64,000 nucleotides of DNA, taken from contig NZ_SCUT01000040.1 of the NCBI RefSeq assembly GCF_004297265.1, forward strand, positions 124,001 to 188,000, read 5' to 3'. The notes below the pieces were generated by a model. It was not told the DNA's origin, ran no database searches, and saw nothing but the letters and a program-made list of their open reading frames with translations. Position numbers and translations under genes: made by a program. Source of the DNA: Reyranella sp. (GTDB lineage Bacteria; Pseudomonadota; Alphaproteobacteria; Reyranellales; Reyranellaceae). Shown here one piece after another: positions 9,532-17,810 of the stretch (positions are counted from its first letter, which is position 1; each line of letters begins with the position of its first letter).

Positions 9532-9669
9532 GGGTTATCCCCAGAGAGAACAAAACCTCAACGCGGCCATAATTCGGTCGCCGGGCAGACTATATCGGGG
9601 CCTAGACGGGCCGGTAAGGGAAATGGCGCGTGTATTGCCGTCTCCTGACACAACTTTAAGGACATTCCC

Positions 9670-10158
9670 ATGCCGAGATTTTCCCTGCTCGTCACCGCTT
9701 TCCTGATGCTGGCGGGCCCCGCCCTCGCCGCTCCCAACGACACGCCCGTGCCCCATCCAGCCCCCGCCGCACCCACGACCCGGCCGGCGCGGATCGACGG
9801 TGGCGTCATGCGCTACGACGCCAACAAGGATGGCGCGGTCACGATCGAGGAATGGAAGACCGGCCAGCAGGCCCGGTTCAAGCGCCTCGATGCGAACGGC
9901 GACGGCAAGCTCAGCAAGGAAGAGCTGTTTGCCCGTACGCCCGCCATCGGCAACAGCGTTCTCCCGACGGACCGCCAGGCCAGCCAGCAATCGAGCTATT
10001 TCCTGCTTCTCGACACCGACAAGGACGCGTTCGTCACCCTGACGGAGTTCATGGCCGGCGCCGAACGCAACTTCGCGCGCTGCGACATCGACAAGAACGG
10101 CCGCATCGATACGGCAGAGTGCCGCCAGGCGCTGCAGCGCAAGCCCGCCGAGCGGTAG
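9670..10158 (+). CDS. Exported EF-hand protein
   Basis: A 162-residue protein with a Sec signal peptide (hydrophobic SLLVTAFLMLAGP, cleavage after ALA near residue 21), then a Pro-rich spacer and four EF-hand-like calcium loops: DANKDGAVTIEE, DANGDGKLSKEE, DTDKDAFVTLTE and DIDKNGRIDTAE. A periplasmic calcium-binding or calcium-sensing role is inferred. AAGGA lies eight bases before the ATG. It resembles the larger EF-hand protein at 16650, and the two bracket the liv operon. A bidirectional terminator separates it from the convergent binding-protein gene. Confidence 0.85.
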   Translation: MPRFSLLVTAFLMLAGPALAAPNDTPVPHPAPAAPTTRPARIDGGVMRYDANKDGAVTIEEWKTGQQARFKRLDANGDGKLSKEELFARTPAIGNSVLPTDRQASQQSSYFLLLDTDKDAFVTLTEFMAGAERNFARCDIDKNGRIDTAECRQALQRKPAER

Positions 10159-10180
10159 GCAGCCGTCCCGCTCCAAGGAA

Positions 10181-10208
10181 AAGGCCGCCGGGCTCCGCCG
10201 GCGGCCTT
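10181..10208. terminator. Bidirectional hairpin terminator
   Basis: A perfect 11-bp stem (AAGGCCGCCGG with CCGGCGGCCTT) and six-base loop lie between the convergent EF-hand and binding-protein genes. Read on the minus strand the stem is followed by TTTTCC. The stem is nearly identical to the terminator at 11590. Confidence 0.8.
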
Positions 10209-10230
10209 CCCTTCGGCTCGGACCGAAAAC

Positions 10231-11451
10231 TCAGGAACCTTCGGCGGACATGATGTCGCCGAACAACTCCCAGGTCTCGCCCTTGAAGCGGGCAAGCTTT
10301 ACCGACTGGATCGGGTAGTAGTCGGTCGGGCTGGTGCTGACGGTAATGCCCGGCAGCAGCAGCGGCACCCTGTACTTCTTGAAGCTGGTGGCCTGCTTCA
10401 TCAGGTCCTCGCGCGTCAGCGTGTCGCCGCACCGCTTCAGCGTCTCTTCCATCAGGGTCGCGACGGCATAGGCGAAGACGTAGTTGCCGTCGTCCTGGCT
10501 GGCGCCTGGCATGTACTTGTTCATCCAGGCACGCCAGGCCTTCATCTCCGCATTGTCGCTCCACTGCTTGTCGGTGGGATCCATCAGATAGAGCGCCGTG
10601 ATCATGCCCTGACTGTTCTCGAGGCCGGCCGGCTTGAGCGTCGAAGCGACCGACGAAGAAACGTTGTTCAGGTACTGGATAGGCTTCCAGCCGATGTCGG
10701 CCACCTTGCGGATGGCCTGGGCAGCGAACTTCGGAATCGCAATGTTGAAGAACACATTGGCGCCGGCATCCTTGAGCTGGATGATTTGGCTGTCGACGGT
10801 CGGGTCGGTCGTCTCATAGGTGACATGCTTGACCACCTTGTTGACGTCCTTGCCGAGTCCTTCCTTGAAGCCTTCCCAATAATCCTTGCCGTAGTCGTCG
10901 TTCTGCATCAGCACGCCGATCTTGGGGTCCTTCACGGTCGCAAGGATGTGCTTGGCGTAGATGACGGCTTCGGTGTGGTAGTCGGGCTGGAAGCCCATCG
11001 TCCACGGGAACTCCTTGTACTTGCCCCACTTGGAGGCGCCGGTCGAAACGTAGAGCTGCGGCACCTTCTTCTGGTTCATGTAGCGGTGGATCGCCGAGTT
11101 GGTCGGCGTGCCCAGCGTGTTGAACAGGCACAGGACCTTGTCCTGTTCCACCATCTGACGGACCACCTCGACTGTCTTGGCCGGATTGTAGCCATCGTCC
11201 ATGGTGACGAACTTGACCATACGTCCGTTGATGCCGCCGCGCTCGTTGACGCTCTTCCAGTAGGCTTCCTCACACTTGCCGATGACGCCGTACGAAGAGG
11301 CTGGCCCGCTGTAGGGATTGGTGTGACCGATCTTGATTTCCTTATCGGTCGCACCGTCGTCGTATTTCTTCTGCGCGAACGCCCGGCCTGACGCCGACAA
11401 GACGGCGGCGGTCGATACGCCGCCCAAAAAGGTACGCCTGTTGGTTTTCAA
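10231..11451 (-). CDS. Periplasmic binding protein, liv-type ABC importer (copy 1)
   Basis: A type I periplasmic binding protein (Peripla_BP_6, 406 residues) for a branched-chain amino acid or similar amide ligand. The N-terminus NRRTFLGG is a twin-arginine motif, followed by a hydrophobic core and AFAQ cleavage site. Ligand-domain marks are IKIGHTNPYSGPASSY, FVTMDDGYNP and VLCLFNTLGTPTN. The start is an unusual TTG at 11451, chosen because GGGAGG lies five bases upstream and there is no ATG nearby. It is about three quarters identical by eye to the next gene, a tandem paralogue. It is the last gene of the liv block and has its own terminator and probably its own promoter. Confidence 0.92.
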   Translation of the reverse strand: MKTNRRTFLGGVSTAAVLSASGRAFAQKKYDDGATDKEIKIGHTNPYSGPASSYGVIGKCEEAYWKSVNERGGINGRMVKFVTMDDGYNPAKTVEVVRQMVEQDKVLCLFNTLGTPTNSAIHRYMNQKKVPQLYVSTGASKWGKYKEFPWTMGFQPDYHTEAVIYAKHILATVKDPKIGVLMQNDDYGKDYWEGFKEGLGKDVNKVVKHVTYETTDPTVDSQIIQLKDAGANVFFNIAIPKFAAQAIRKVADIGWKPIQYLNNVSSSVASTLKPAGLENSQGMITALYLMDPTDKQWSDNAEMKAWRAWMNKYMPGASQDDGNYVFAYAVATLMEETLKRCGDTLTREDLMKQATSFKKYRVPLLLPGITVSTSPTDYYPIQSVKLARFKGETWELFGDIMSAEGS

Positions 11452-11493
11452 TGTTGCCTCCCTTGGGTGAACCGTTTCTTCCCTATTATTGAT

Positions 11494-11521
11494 TCGTTAT
11501 GCGGAATATCGTTACGCAGAA
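11494..11521. promoter_or_regulatory. Imperfect 13-bp direct repeat upstream of binding protein 1
   Basis: TCGTTATGCGGAA at 11494-11506 and TCGTTACGCAGAA at 11509-11521 agree at 11 of 13 positions with a 15-bp period. They lie in the 191-bp gap before binding protein 1. They could be tandem regulator sites, but no regulator is identified. Confidence 0.3.
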
Positions 11522-11589
11522 CGGACGGCTTGGAAAGCAAAAACCCTGACCACCCCAAGGCCTTCGATGCTGCGGTGCGGGATAAACAA

Positions 11590-11618
11590 AAAGGCCGCCG
11601 GGGTCGCCGGCGGCCTTT
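11590..11618 (-). terminator. Rho-independent terminator after binding protein 2
   Basis: A perfect 12-bp stem AAAGGCCGCCGG/CCGGCGGCCTTT with a five-base loop. Read on the minus strand it is followed by TTGTTT, 24 bp after the stop of binding protein 2. It separates the liv operon from the tandem paralogue. Confidence 0.85.
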
Positions 11619-11642
11619 CGTGTCGTCAGGGAAACTCCTGCT

Positions 11643-12860
11643 TCAGGAACCTTCGGCCGACATGACGTCGCCGAACAGATCCCACGTCTCGCCCTTGAAG
11701 CGGGCGAGCTGCACCGACTGGATCGGGTAATAGTCGGTCGGGCTGGTGTTGATCGTGATACCTGGCAGCAGCAGCGGCAGCTTGTATTTCTGGTAGTTGG
11801 CCGCCTGCTTCATGACGTTCTCGCGGGTCAGCGTGTCGCCGCACTTCTTGAGCGTCTCGAGCATCAGATTGGAGACGGCGTAGCCGAACACGTGGTTGGC
11901 GTCCGCCTTGTTGGCACCCGGCATCCACTTGTCCATCCAGGCGACCCACGCCTTGAAGTCGTCGGTATTCTCCCACTGCTTGTCCGTGGGGTCCTTGAGG
12001 TACTGCGCCGTGATGATGCCCTGGCTGTTCTCGAGGCCGGCCGGCTTCATCACCGAGCCCACCGAGGCGGACACGTTGTTGAGGTACTGCGCCGGCTTCC
12101 AGCCGATGTCGGCCGCCTTGCGGATCGCCTGGGCAGCGGCCTTGGGCGTCGCGATGTTGAAGAAGACGTTGGCGCCGGAATCCTTGAGCTGGATCACCTG
12201 GCTGTCGACGGTCGGATCGGTGACCTCGAAGGTCACGTGTTTCACGATCTTGCCGGTCTCCTTGCCCAGACCTTCGCGGAAGCCTTCGTAGTAGTCCTTG
12301 CCGTAGTCGTCGTTCTGCATCAGCACGCCGATCTTGGCGTCCTTGACGTTGGCCAGGATGTGCTTGGCATAGACGACGCCCTCGGTGTGGTAGTCGGGCT
12401 GGAAGCCCATCGTCCACGGGAACTCCTTGGGCTTGCCCCACTTCGACGCGCCGGTGGCGACGTAGAGCTGCGGCACTTTCTTCTGGTTCATGTAGCGATG
12501 GATCGCCGTGTTGGTCGGCGTGCCCAGCGTGTTGAACAGGCAAAGGACCTTGTCCTGCTCGACGAGCTGGCGCACCAGCTCGACCATCTTCGGCGGCGAA
12601 TAGCCGTCGTCGCGCGTGATGAAGTTGATCTTGCGGCCGTTGACGCCGCCCGCCTCGTTCACCGACTTGAAGAACGCCTCGATCGTCTTGCCGATCTGGC
12701 CGTAGGACGACGCCGGTCCGCTATAGGGGCCGGTATGCCCGATCTTGATTTCCTTGTCGGTCGCGCCGTCATCGTACTTCTTCTGCGCGAAGGCCGACTT
12801 CGTGCCCAGCACCGTCAACGCTGACACACCCGCTACAAAACCACGCCTGCTTGTACGCAT
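11643..12860 (-). CDS. Periplasmic binding protein, liv-type ABC importer (copy 2)
   Basis: A 405-residue Peripla_BP_6 protein directly downstream of livM. The ATG at 12860 (MRTSRRGFVAG) has GAGGAAAG upstream and gives a twin-arginine signal SRRGFVAG with AFAQ cleavage; the frame runs open further upstream but that part is antisense-free noise through livM. The mature sequence begins KKYDDGATDKEIKIGHT, the same as copy 1, and the two stay aligned to the shared C-terminus LFGDVMSAEGS. Both should deliver ligand to the LivHM permease, with possibly different specificity. Confidence 0.94.
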   Translation of the reverse strand: MRTSRRGFVAGVSALTVLGTKSAFAQKKYDDGATDKEIKIGHTGPYSGPASSYGQIGKTIEAFFKSVNEAGGVNGRKINFITRDDGYSPPKMVELVRQLVEQDKVLCLFNTLGTPTNTAIHRYMNQKKVPQLYVATGASKWGKPKEFPWTMGFQPDYHTEGVVYAKHILANVKDAKIGVLMQNDDYGKDYYEGFREGLGKETGKIVKHVTFEVTDPTVDSQVIQLKDSGANVFFNIATPKAAAQAIRKAADIGWKPAQYLNNVSASVGSVMKPAGLENSQGIITAQYLKDPTDKQWENTDDFKAWVAWMDKWMPGANKADANHVFGYAVSNLMLETLKKCGDTLTRENVMKQAANYQKYKLPLLLPGITINTSPTDYYPIQSVQLARFKGETWDLFGDVMSAEGS

Positions 12861-12961
12861 TGCTTTCCTCCCAAGTGGACTGACGCCTGCCGGAGCTTCG
12901 TCCGAATTCCGGCCATAAAGAAGGCCGCCTTCCGGCGACTTTCCGACGAACGGGGTCCGGT

Positions 12962-13969
12962 CTATGCCCGCACACCCCGCAGCTTGCGGTAGGCCATGTA
13001 CAGCCCGCCGGCGATGCCCATCGGCATCAGGTAGATGATGGCGATCAGCAGCACGCCGAAGACCGTGTAGGCCGATAGGTCGAACGGCAGGCCGAGATCG
13101 TTGCGGATGAACTGGGTCAGGGATTGCGCCGAGTTGTCGACCAGCACGTAGAAGATGCCGCCCAGCACCGAGCCGAACAACGAACCGATGCCGCCCACCA
13201 CGAGACCGATCAGGAATTTGATCGACAGGAAGATGCCGAAGCTGTCGGGCGCCACGAAGGCGATGGCAGAAGCCGACAGCGCGCCGGCAATGCCGGTATA
13301 GGCCGCGCTGATTCCGAAGGTCACCGTCTTGTAGAGCGCCGTGTCGATGCCCATCGTGTCGGCGGCCAGATACTGGTCGCGGATCGCCATCATGGCCCGG
13401 CCGCTGCGGCTGTTCAGCATGTTCGCCGCGCCCCAGAACAGCACGATCATGACCAGCAGGCAGAAATAGTAGAGCCACTGGTCCTCGCTCAGCGGCAGGC
13501 CGAATGGCACTTCCGGCTTCATCAGCACGATGCCCTGCACGCCGCCGGTCAGACCTTCGAGCCACTTGTATTTCAGGATCTGGGGCACCGCGAGCGCCAG
13601 CGCGAAGGTCGCGAGCGCGAGATAGTGCCCTTCGAGCTTGAGCGCCGGCAGGCCGAACAGGTAGCCGACGATGAAGCACACGATAGCCGCCGCCGGGATC
13701 GTCGCCCAATAGGGCACGTTCAGCTTGTCCATCAGGATGGCGGCGGTGTAGGCGCCCACCGCGTAGAAGGCGCCATGGCCCAGCGAGAACTGCCCGTTGA
13801 ATCCGGTGAGCAGGTTCAGTCCCAGCACCGCGATCGCGGCGATGATCATGGTGCTGACCAGGAACAGCCGATAGTCGGAGACGACCTCCGGAAACACCGG
13901 CTGGAGCAGCGGCACCAGCACCGCGAGCGCGATGACGCCGAGCACCCACTTCTTCGATGAGGCGGCCAT
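12962..13969 (-). CDS. livM: Branched-chain amino acid ABC permease LivM
   Basis: An inner-membrane permease subunit of 335 residues with about ten hydrophobic segments. It has the LivM/LivH signature LNLLTGFNGQFSLGHGAFYAVGAY (core GFNGQFSLGHGAF, near residues 54-66) and the cytoplasmic EAA-like coupling segment around GRAMMAIRDQYLAADTMGID. The C-terminus carries VLLIAIIYLMPMGIAGGL. It starts two bases after the livH stop and pairs with LivH to form the channel. Substrate follows the binding proteins and is assumed to be a branched-chain amino acid or amide. Confidence 0.93.
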   Translation of the reverse strand: MAASSKKWVLGVIALAVLVPLLQPVFPEVVSDYRLFLVSTMIIAAIAVLGLNLLTGFNGQFSLGHGAFYAVGAYTAAILMDKLNVPYWATIPAAAIVCFIVGYLFGLPALKLEGHYLALATFALALAVPQILKYKWLEGLTGGVQGIVLMKPEVPFGLPLSEDQWLYYFCLLVMIVLFWGAANMLNSRSGRAMMAIRDQYLAADTMGIDTALYKTVTFGISAAYTGIAGALSASAIAFVAPDSFGIFLSIKFLIGLVVGGIGSLFGSVLGGIFYVLVDNSAQSLTQFIRNDLGLPFDLSAYTVFGVLLIAIIYLMPMGIAGGLYMAYRKLRGVRA

Positions 13970-13971
13970 GA

Positions 13972-14877
13972 TCAGACCCTCCTCACGACGACCCGGCCGA
14001 ACAGGCCGGCGGGTTTGACCGTCAGGACGAAGATGACGATGATCAGCGCCACCGTGAGCTTCTCGCCGTTGCCGATGATGTAGACGCCGGTCGCCTTCTC
14101 GATCTGGTTGCCGGCATAGGCCACCATGTTCTCGAGGATGCCGACGATGAAGCCGCCGGCCACCGCGCCTGCGGGATTGGAGATGCCGCCGACCAGGGCG
14201 CTCGCAAAGGCATAGAGCAGGATGCCGCCCATCATGTTGGGCTCGAGATAGACGATGTGGGCGACCATGATGCCCGCCACCGCCCCCACCGAGGCCGCGA
14301 GGCCCCAGCCGAGGGCCAGCATCCAGTCGACGCGGACGCCGACCAGCCGTGCCATCTGCGGGTTCTGCGCCGCCGCGCGCATGGCGAGGCCGAGCGGCGT
14401 GTAGCGGAAGAACACGAACAGCAGCCCCAGCACGATCAGCGTGACCAGGACCACGCCCAGCTGATGAGGCCCGATCACGCCGGCAATCCCGAACTCGGCC
14501 TTGGGAAAGGGAGACGGGAATTCCTTGATCAGGTAGCTCCAGAAGGCGCCGGCCATCGAATTGAAGATCGCCAGCAGGCCGATGAACACCACGATGATCG
14601 ACAGGACCGGGGCGTTGTGCAGCGGTCTCAGGATGAGCCGCTCGATCAGCACGCCCATGGCGAAGGAGATCAGCACGGTGAGGATGAAGGCGAGCCAGAA
14701 GCTCATCCCCCAGTCCATGAGCTGCCAGGAGATGTAGGTGCTGAACATCGCCATTTCGCCCTGGGCGAAATTGATGTGGTCGGTCGACACGTAGATCATG
14801 ACCAGCGCGAGAGCCACGCAGGCATAGATGGCGCCGTTGGCGAGGCCGGAGGCGATCTGCTGGAGAAACTGTTCCAT
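13972..14877 (-). CDS. livH: Branched-chain amino acid ABC permease LivH
   Basis: A 301-residue inner-membrane permease with about eight to nine hydrophobic stretches. It begins QQIASGLANGAIYACVALALVMIY, typical of LivH, followed by HINFAQGEMAMFSTY (the family NFAHGE-like motif). The coupling-helix segment is MRAAAQNPQMARLVGV, and GGISNPAGAVAGGFIVGILE follows. It sits between livF and livM in one transcription unit. Confidence 0.93.
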   Translation of the reverse strand: MEQFLQQIASGLANGAIYACVALALVMIYVSTDHINFAQGEMAMFSTYISWQLMDWGMSFWLAFILTVLISFAMGVLIERLILRPLHNAPVLSIIVVFIGLLAIFNSMAGAFWSYLIKEFPSPFPKAEFGIAGVIGPHQLGVVLVTLIVLGLLFVFFRYTPLGLAMRAAAQNPQMARLVGVRVDWMLALGWGLAASVGAVAGIMVAHIVYLEPNMMGGILLYAFASALVGGISNPAGAVAGGFIVGILENMVAYAGNQIEKATGVYIIGNGEKLTVALIIVIFVLTVKPAGLFGRVVVRRV

Positions 14878-14887
14878 TACGTCTGCC

Positions 14888-15600
<713 letters not shown>

Positions 15601-15601
<1 letters not shown>

Positions 15602-16389
15602 TACGCGGTCCCCAGGTAGGCGCGGATCACTTCCGGATCGCGCTGGACTTCGGCGGGCGTGCCGTCGGCAATCTTCCTGCCGAAATCGATCGCGACCACC
15701 TTGTCCGACACCGACATGACGAGGCTCATGTGGTGCTCGACCAGCAGCACGGTGACGTTCTGGAGGTCGCGAACGCGCTTGATCTGGCTCTTCAGCACCT
15801 CGATCTCGTCGTGGTTCAGACCGGCGGCCGGCTCGTCGAGCAGCAGCAGTTTGGGGCTGGACGCGAGCGCGCGGGCAAGCTCGACCCTCTTGCGGATCGG
15901 GAACGGCAGAGGCCCGGCCATGGCGTTGGTGAAGGGCACGAGGTCCATGAACTCGATCAATTCGAGGGAGCGCTTGGTGATCGCCGCCTCCTCGACCTTG
16001 ACCTTGGGAACCCGCAGGGCGTTCTCGAAGAAGCTGGTCGAGCTGACGCTGTGGCAACCGACCTTGACGTTGTCGAGGACCGACATCTTGTCGAACAGCG
16101 CCACGTTCTGGAACGTCCGGCCGATGCCGATCCGGGGAATGGCGTGCCGGGGCCGGTCGAGGATGGTCCGGCCCTCGAACTGCACGTCGCCGCCATTGGG
16201 CGTGTAAAGCCTGCTCAGACAATTGAAAAGGGTCGTCTTGCCGGCGCCATTGGGCCCGATCAGCCCGGCGATCTGGCCGCCAAAGACATCGAAGGTTACG
16301 CCATCGAGGGCGACGATGCCGCCGAACCGGACGGACACGTCGCGCACGCTGAGCAGCGGCGAGCCGCGGGATGAAGATGGTCCTGCCAT
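15601..16389 (-). CDS. livG: Branched-chain amino acid ABC ATPase LivG
   Basis: A 262-residue ATPase and first gene of the liv operon. It has Walker A GPNGAGKTT, the LivG-type insertion RIGIGRTFQNVALFDKMSVLDNV, a degenerate signature (LPFPIRKRVELARAL in place of LSGGQ) and Walker B LLLLDEPAAGLNHDE. The loss of the canonical LSGGQ is seen in some LivG-type proteins and may lie in the non-essential composite site. The promoter should be in the 260-bp divergent region upstream, which carries an inverted repeat. Confidence 0.93.
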
Positions 16390-16484
16390 GTGAATGTCGG
16401 TTTCGCAGGCCAGCGCATTACACGCGCCGACGTGGCGAAATTACCCTGTCCTCCCAAGTACTTGCGACCCTTCTTCGGAGTCTG

Positions 16485-16531
16485 CATTTGAGTTACGATG
16501 GCTCATCCTGCGCGGACGTGCAACTCAAATG
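16485..16531. promoter_or_regulatory. 10-bp inverted repeat in the livG/EF-hand divergent region
   Basis: CATTTGAGTT at 16485-16494 and AACTCAAATG at 16522-16531 are exact inverse copies 27 bases apart. They sit about 95 bp from the livG start and 118 bp from the EF-hand start. The pattern could be a divided operator or an mRNA stem. Confidence 0.4.
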
Positions 16532-16588
16532 GAACAACGCCATGCTTTCGGCGCGATTGCGCCGCAGCATTGCTTTGGTCTGCGGACA

Positions 16589-16617
16589 TTGACACGCCGC
16601 TCTTTGCAACCGATACG
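16589..16617 (+). promoter_or_regulatory. Candidate sigma-70-type promoter of the EF-hand gene
   Basis: TTGACA at 16589-16594, a 17-base spacer and GATACG at 16612-16617. The -35 box is perfect and the -10 box is weak. A start near 16624 would leave a 26-base leader before the ATG at 16650. Confidence 0.45.
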
Positions 16618-16649
16618 AAATCTCCCCTTCCAATAGCGGGCTTACCGCA

Positions 16650-17744
16650 ATGAATCGCATGTTCCGCCCGACCCTCTTCCTGACTGCTGCAGCCTGTTTT
16701 GCCGTCCCGGCCATGGCACAGACTCCGCCGACCCAGGCTTGGCCCCAGAATCGTCCGCCGGCTCAGGCCGCGCCGCCGGCGCCTGCACCGGCGCAGCCCG
16801 CCACGCCCCCCGCCGCTGCGGCGGCTCCCGCTCCCGGCGGTGCGATCCCGCTGCCGCAGTGGTTCATCGACATCGACGTCGACAAGAAGGGCGAGGTCAC
16901 ACGCGCCGACTTCCTGAAGTACCGCATGAAGTCCTTCGAGACTCTCGACACCAACAAGGACAACAAGCTGTCGGTCGAGGAATTCATCAAGGTCGTCGAG
17001 CCGCCGGTGACTCCGGCCGATGCGCCGGGCCTGCCCCCGCTCGAGGAGCGCCGCAGCCGTGCCCGTGCCGAGTTCCAGAACCTCGACACCAACCGCGATG
17101 GCTTCGTCGAGCGCGGCGAAGCCGAGGCGCTGGTCCATTCGGAGTTCAACAACTACGACACCGACCGCGACAACAAGGTCACCGAGCCCGAGGTTCGCCT
17201 GATCATCCAGCGCGCCATGCAGCGCGAAGCGGCCGAACGCCAGCAGGCCGAGGCGCGCCGTCGCCAGGGCATGATGACCCTGAACGAGTTCATGGACATG
17301 CAGCTGCGCCAGGGCGACGAACTCGACAAGAACAAGGACGCGAAGATCAGCGGCGCGGAATACGTCGTCCTGGCCGGCCCCGCGGACGGGCCGCAGGCCA
17401 AGAACCTGCTGCCGTTCGACATGCGCAAGCAGATCGCCATGCGCAAGTTCGCAGAGATCGACACCAACAAGGACGGCCAGATCGATCGCATCGAGCTGAC
17501 GGCCTATGCGCTGAAACAGTTCGGCGAGATCGACCTCAACAAGGATCGCTTCCTCAGCGAGGAAGAATTCAAGAAGGCGCAGGAGGCGGAAGCCGCCAAG
17601 ATCCGTGCCATCGTGCAGACGATGATGCCGGCCCAGCAGCCGGCGCAGCCCCGGCCGGCGCAGCCCCAGCCGCGTGGCGGCCAGCCCGCCCCGGCGCCGC
17701 AGCCCTCGGGCCCGCCGCCCGGCCTGCCGCAGGGCACGCGCTAA
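16650..17744 (+). CDS. Large exported EF-hand protein with Pro-rich ends
   Basis: A 364-residue protein with a Sec signal (FRPTLFLTAAACFAVPAMAQ, cleavage after AMA near residue 24). An Ala/Pro-rich segment (about 25-65) and seven EF-hand-like loops follow: DVDKKGEVTRAD, DTNKDNKLSVEE, DTNRDGFVERGE, DTDRDNKVTEPE, DKNKDAKISGAE, DTNKDGQIDRIE and DLNKDRFLSEEE. A Gln/Pro-rich tail closes the protein. Probably periplasmic or surface calcium binding; function unknown. It is divergent from the liv operon and terminated by a strong hairpin. Confidence 0.87.
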   Translation: MNRMFRPTLFLTAAACFAVPAMAQTPPTQAWPQNRPPAQAAPPAPAPAQPATPPAAAAAPAPGGAIPLPQWFIDIDVDKKGEVTRADFLKYRMKSFETLDTNKDNKLSVEEFIKVVEPPVTPADAPGLPPLEERRSRARAEFQNLDTNRDGFVERGEAEALVHSEFNNYDTDRDNKVTEPEVRLIIQRAMQREAAERQQAEARRRQGMMTLNEFMDMQLRQGDELDKNKDAKISGAEYVVLAGPADGPQAKNLLPFDMRKQIAMRKFAEIDTNKDGQIDRIELTAYALKQFGEIDLNKDRFLSEEEFKKAQEAEAAKIRAIVQTMMPAQQPAQPRPAQPQPRGGQPAPAPQPSGPPPGLPQGTR

Positions 17745-17759
17745 GCGCCCTCGAAATCG

Positions 17760-17793
17760 AAAGCCGCGGGTCCGAAAGGCCCGCGGCTTTTTT
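17760..17793 (+). terminator. Rho-independent terminator of the EF-hand gene
   Basis: AAAGCCGCGGG and CCCGCGGCTTT form an 11-bp stem, and the CC/GG inside a bulged T extends it around a GAAA loop. Six T residues follow at 17788-17793. It lies 16 bp after the stop and just before the convergent glmS stop. Confidence 0.9.
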
Positions 17794-17810
17794 GTGCCTG
17801 CCCGAGAGCA

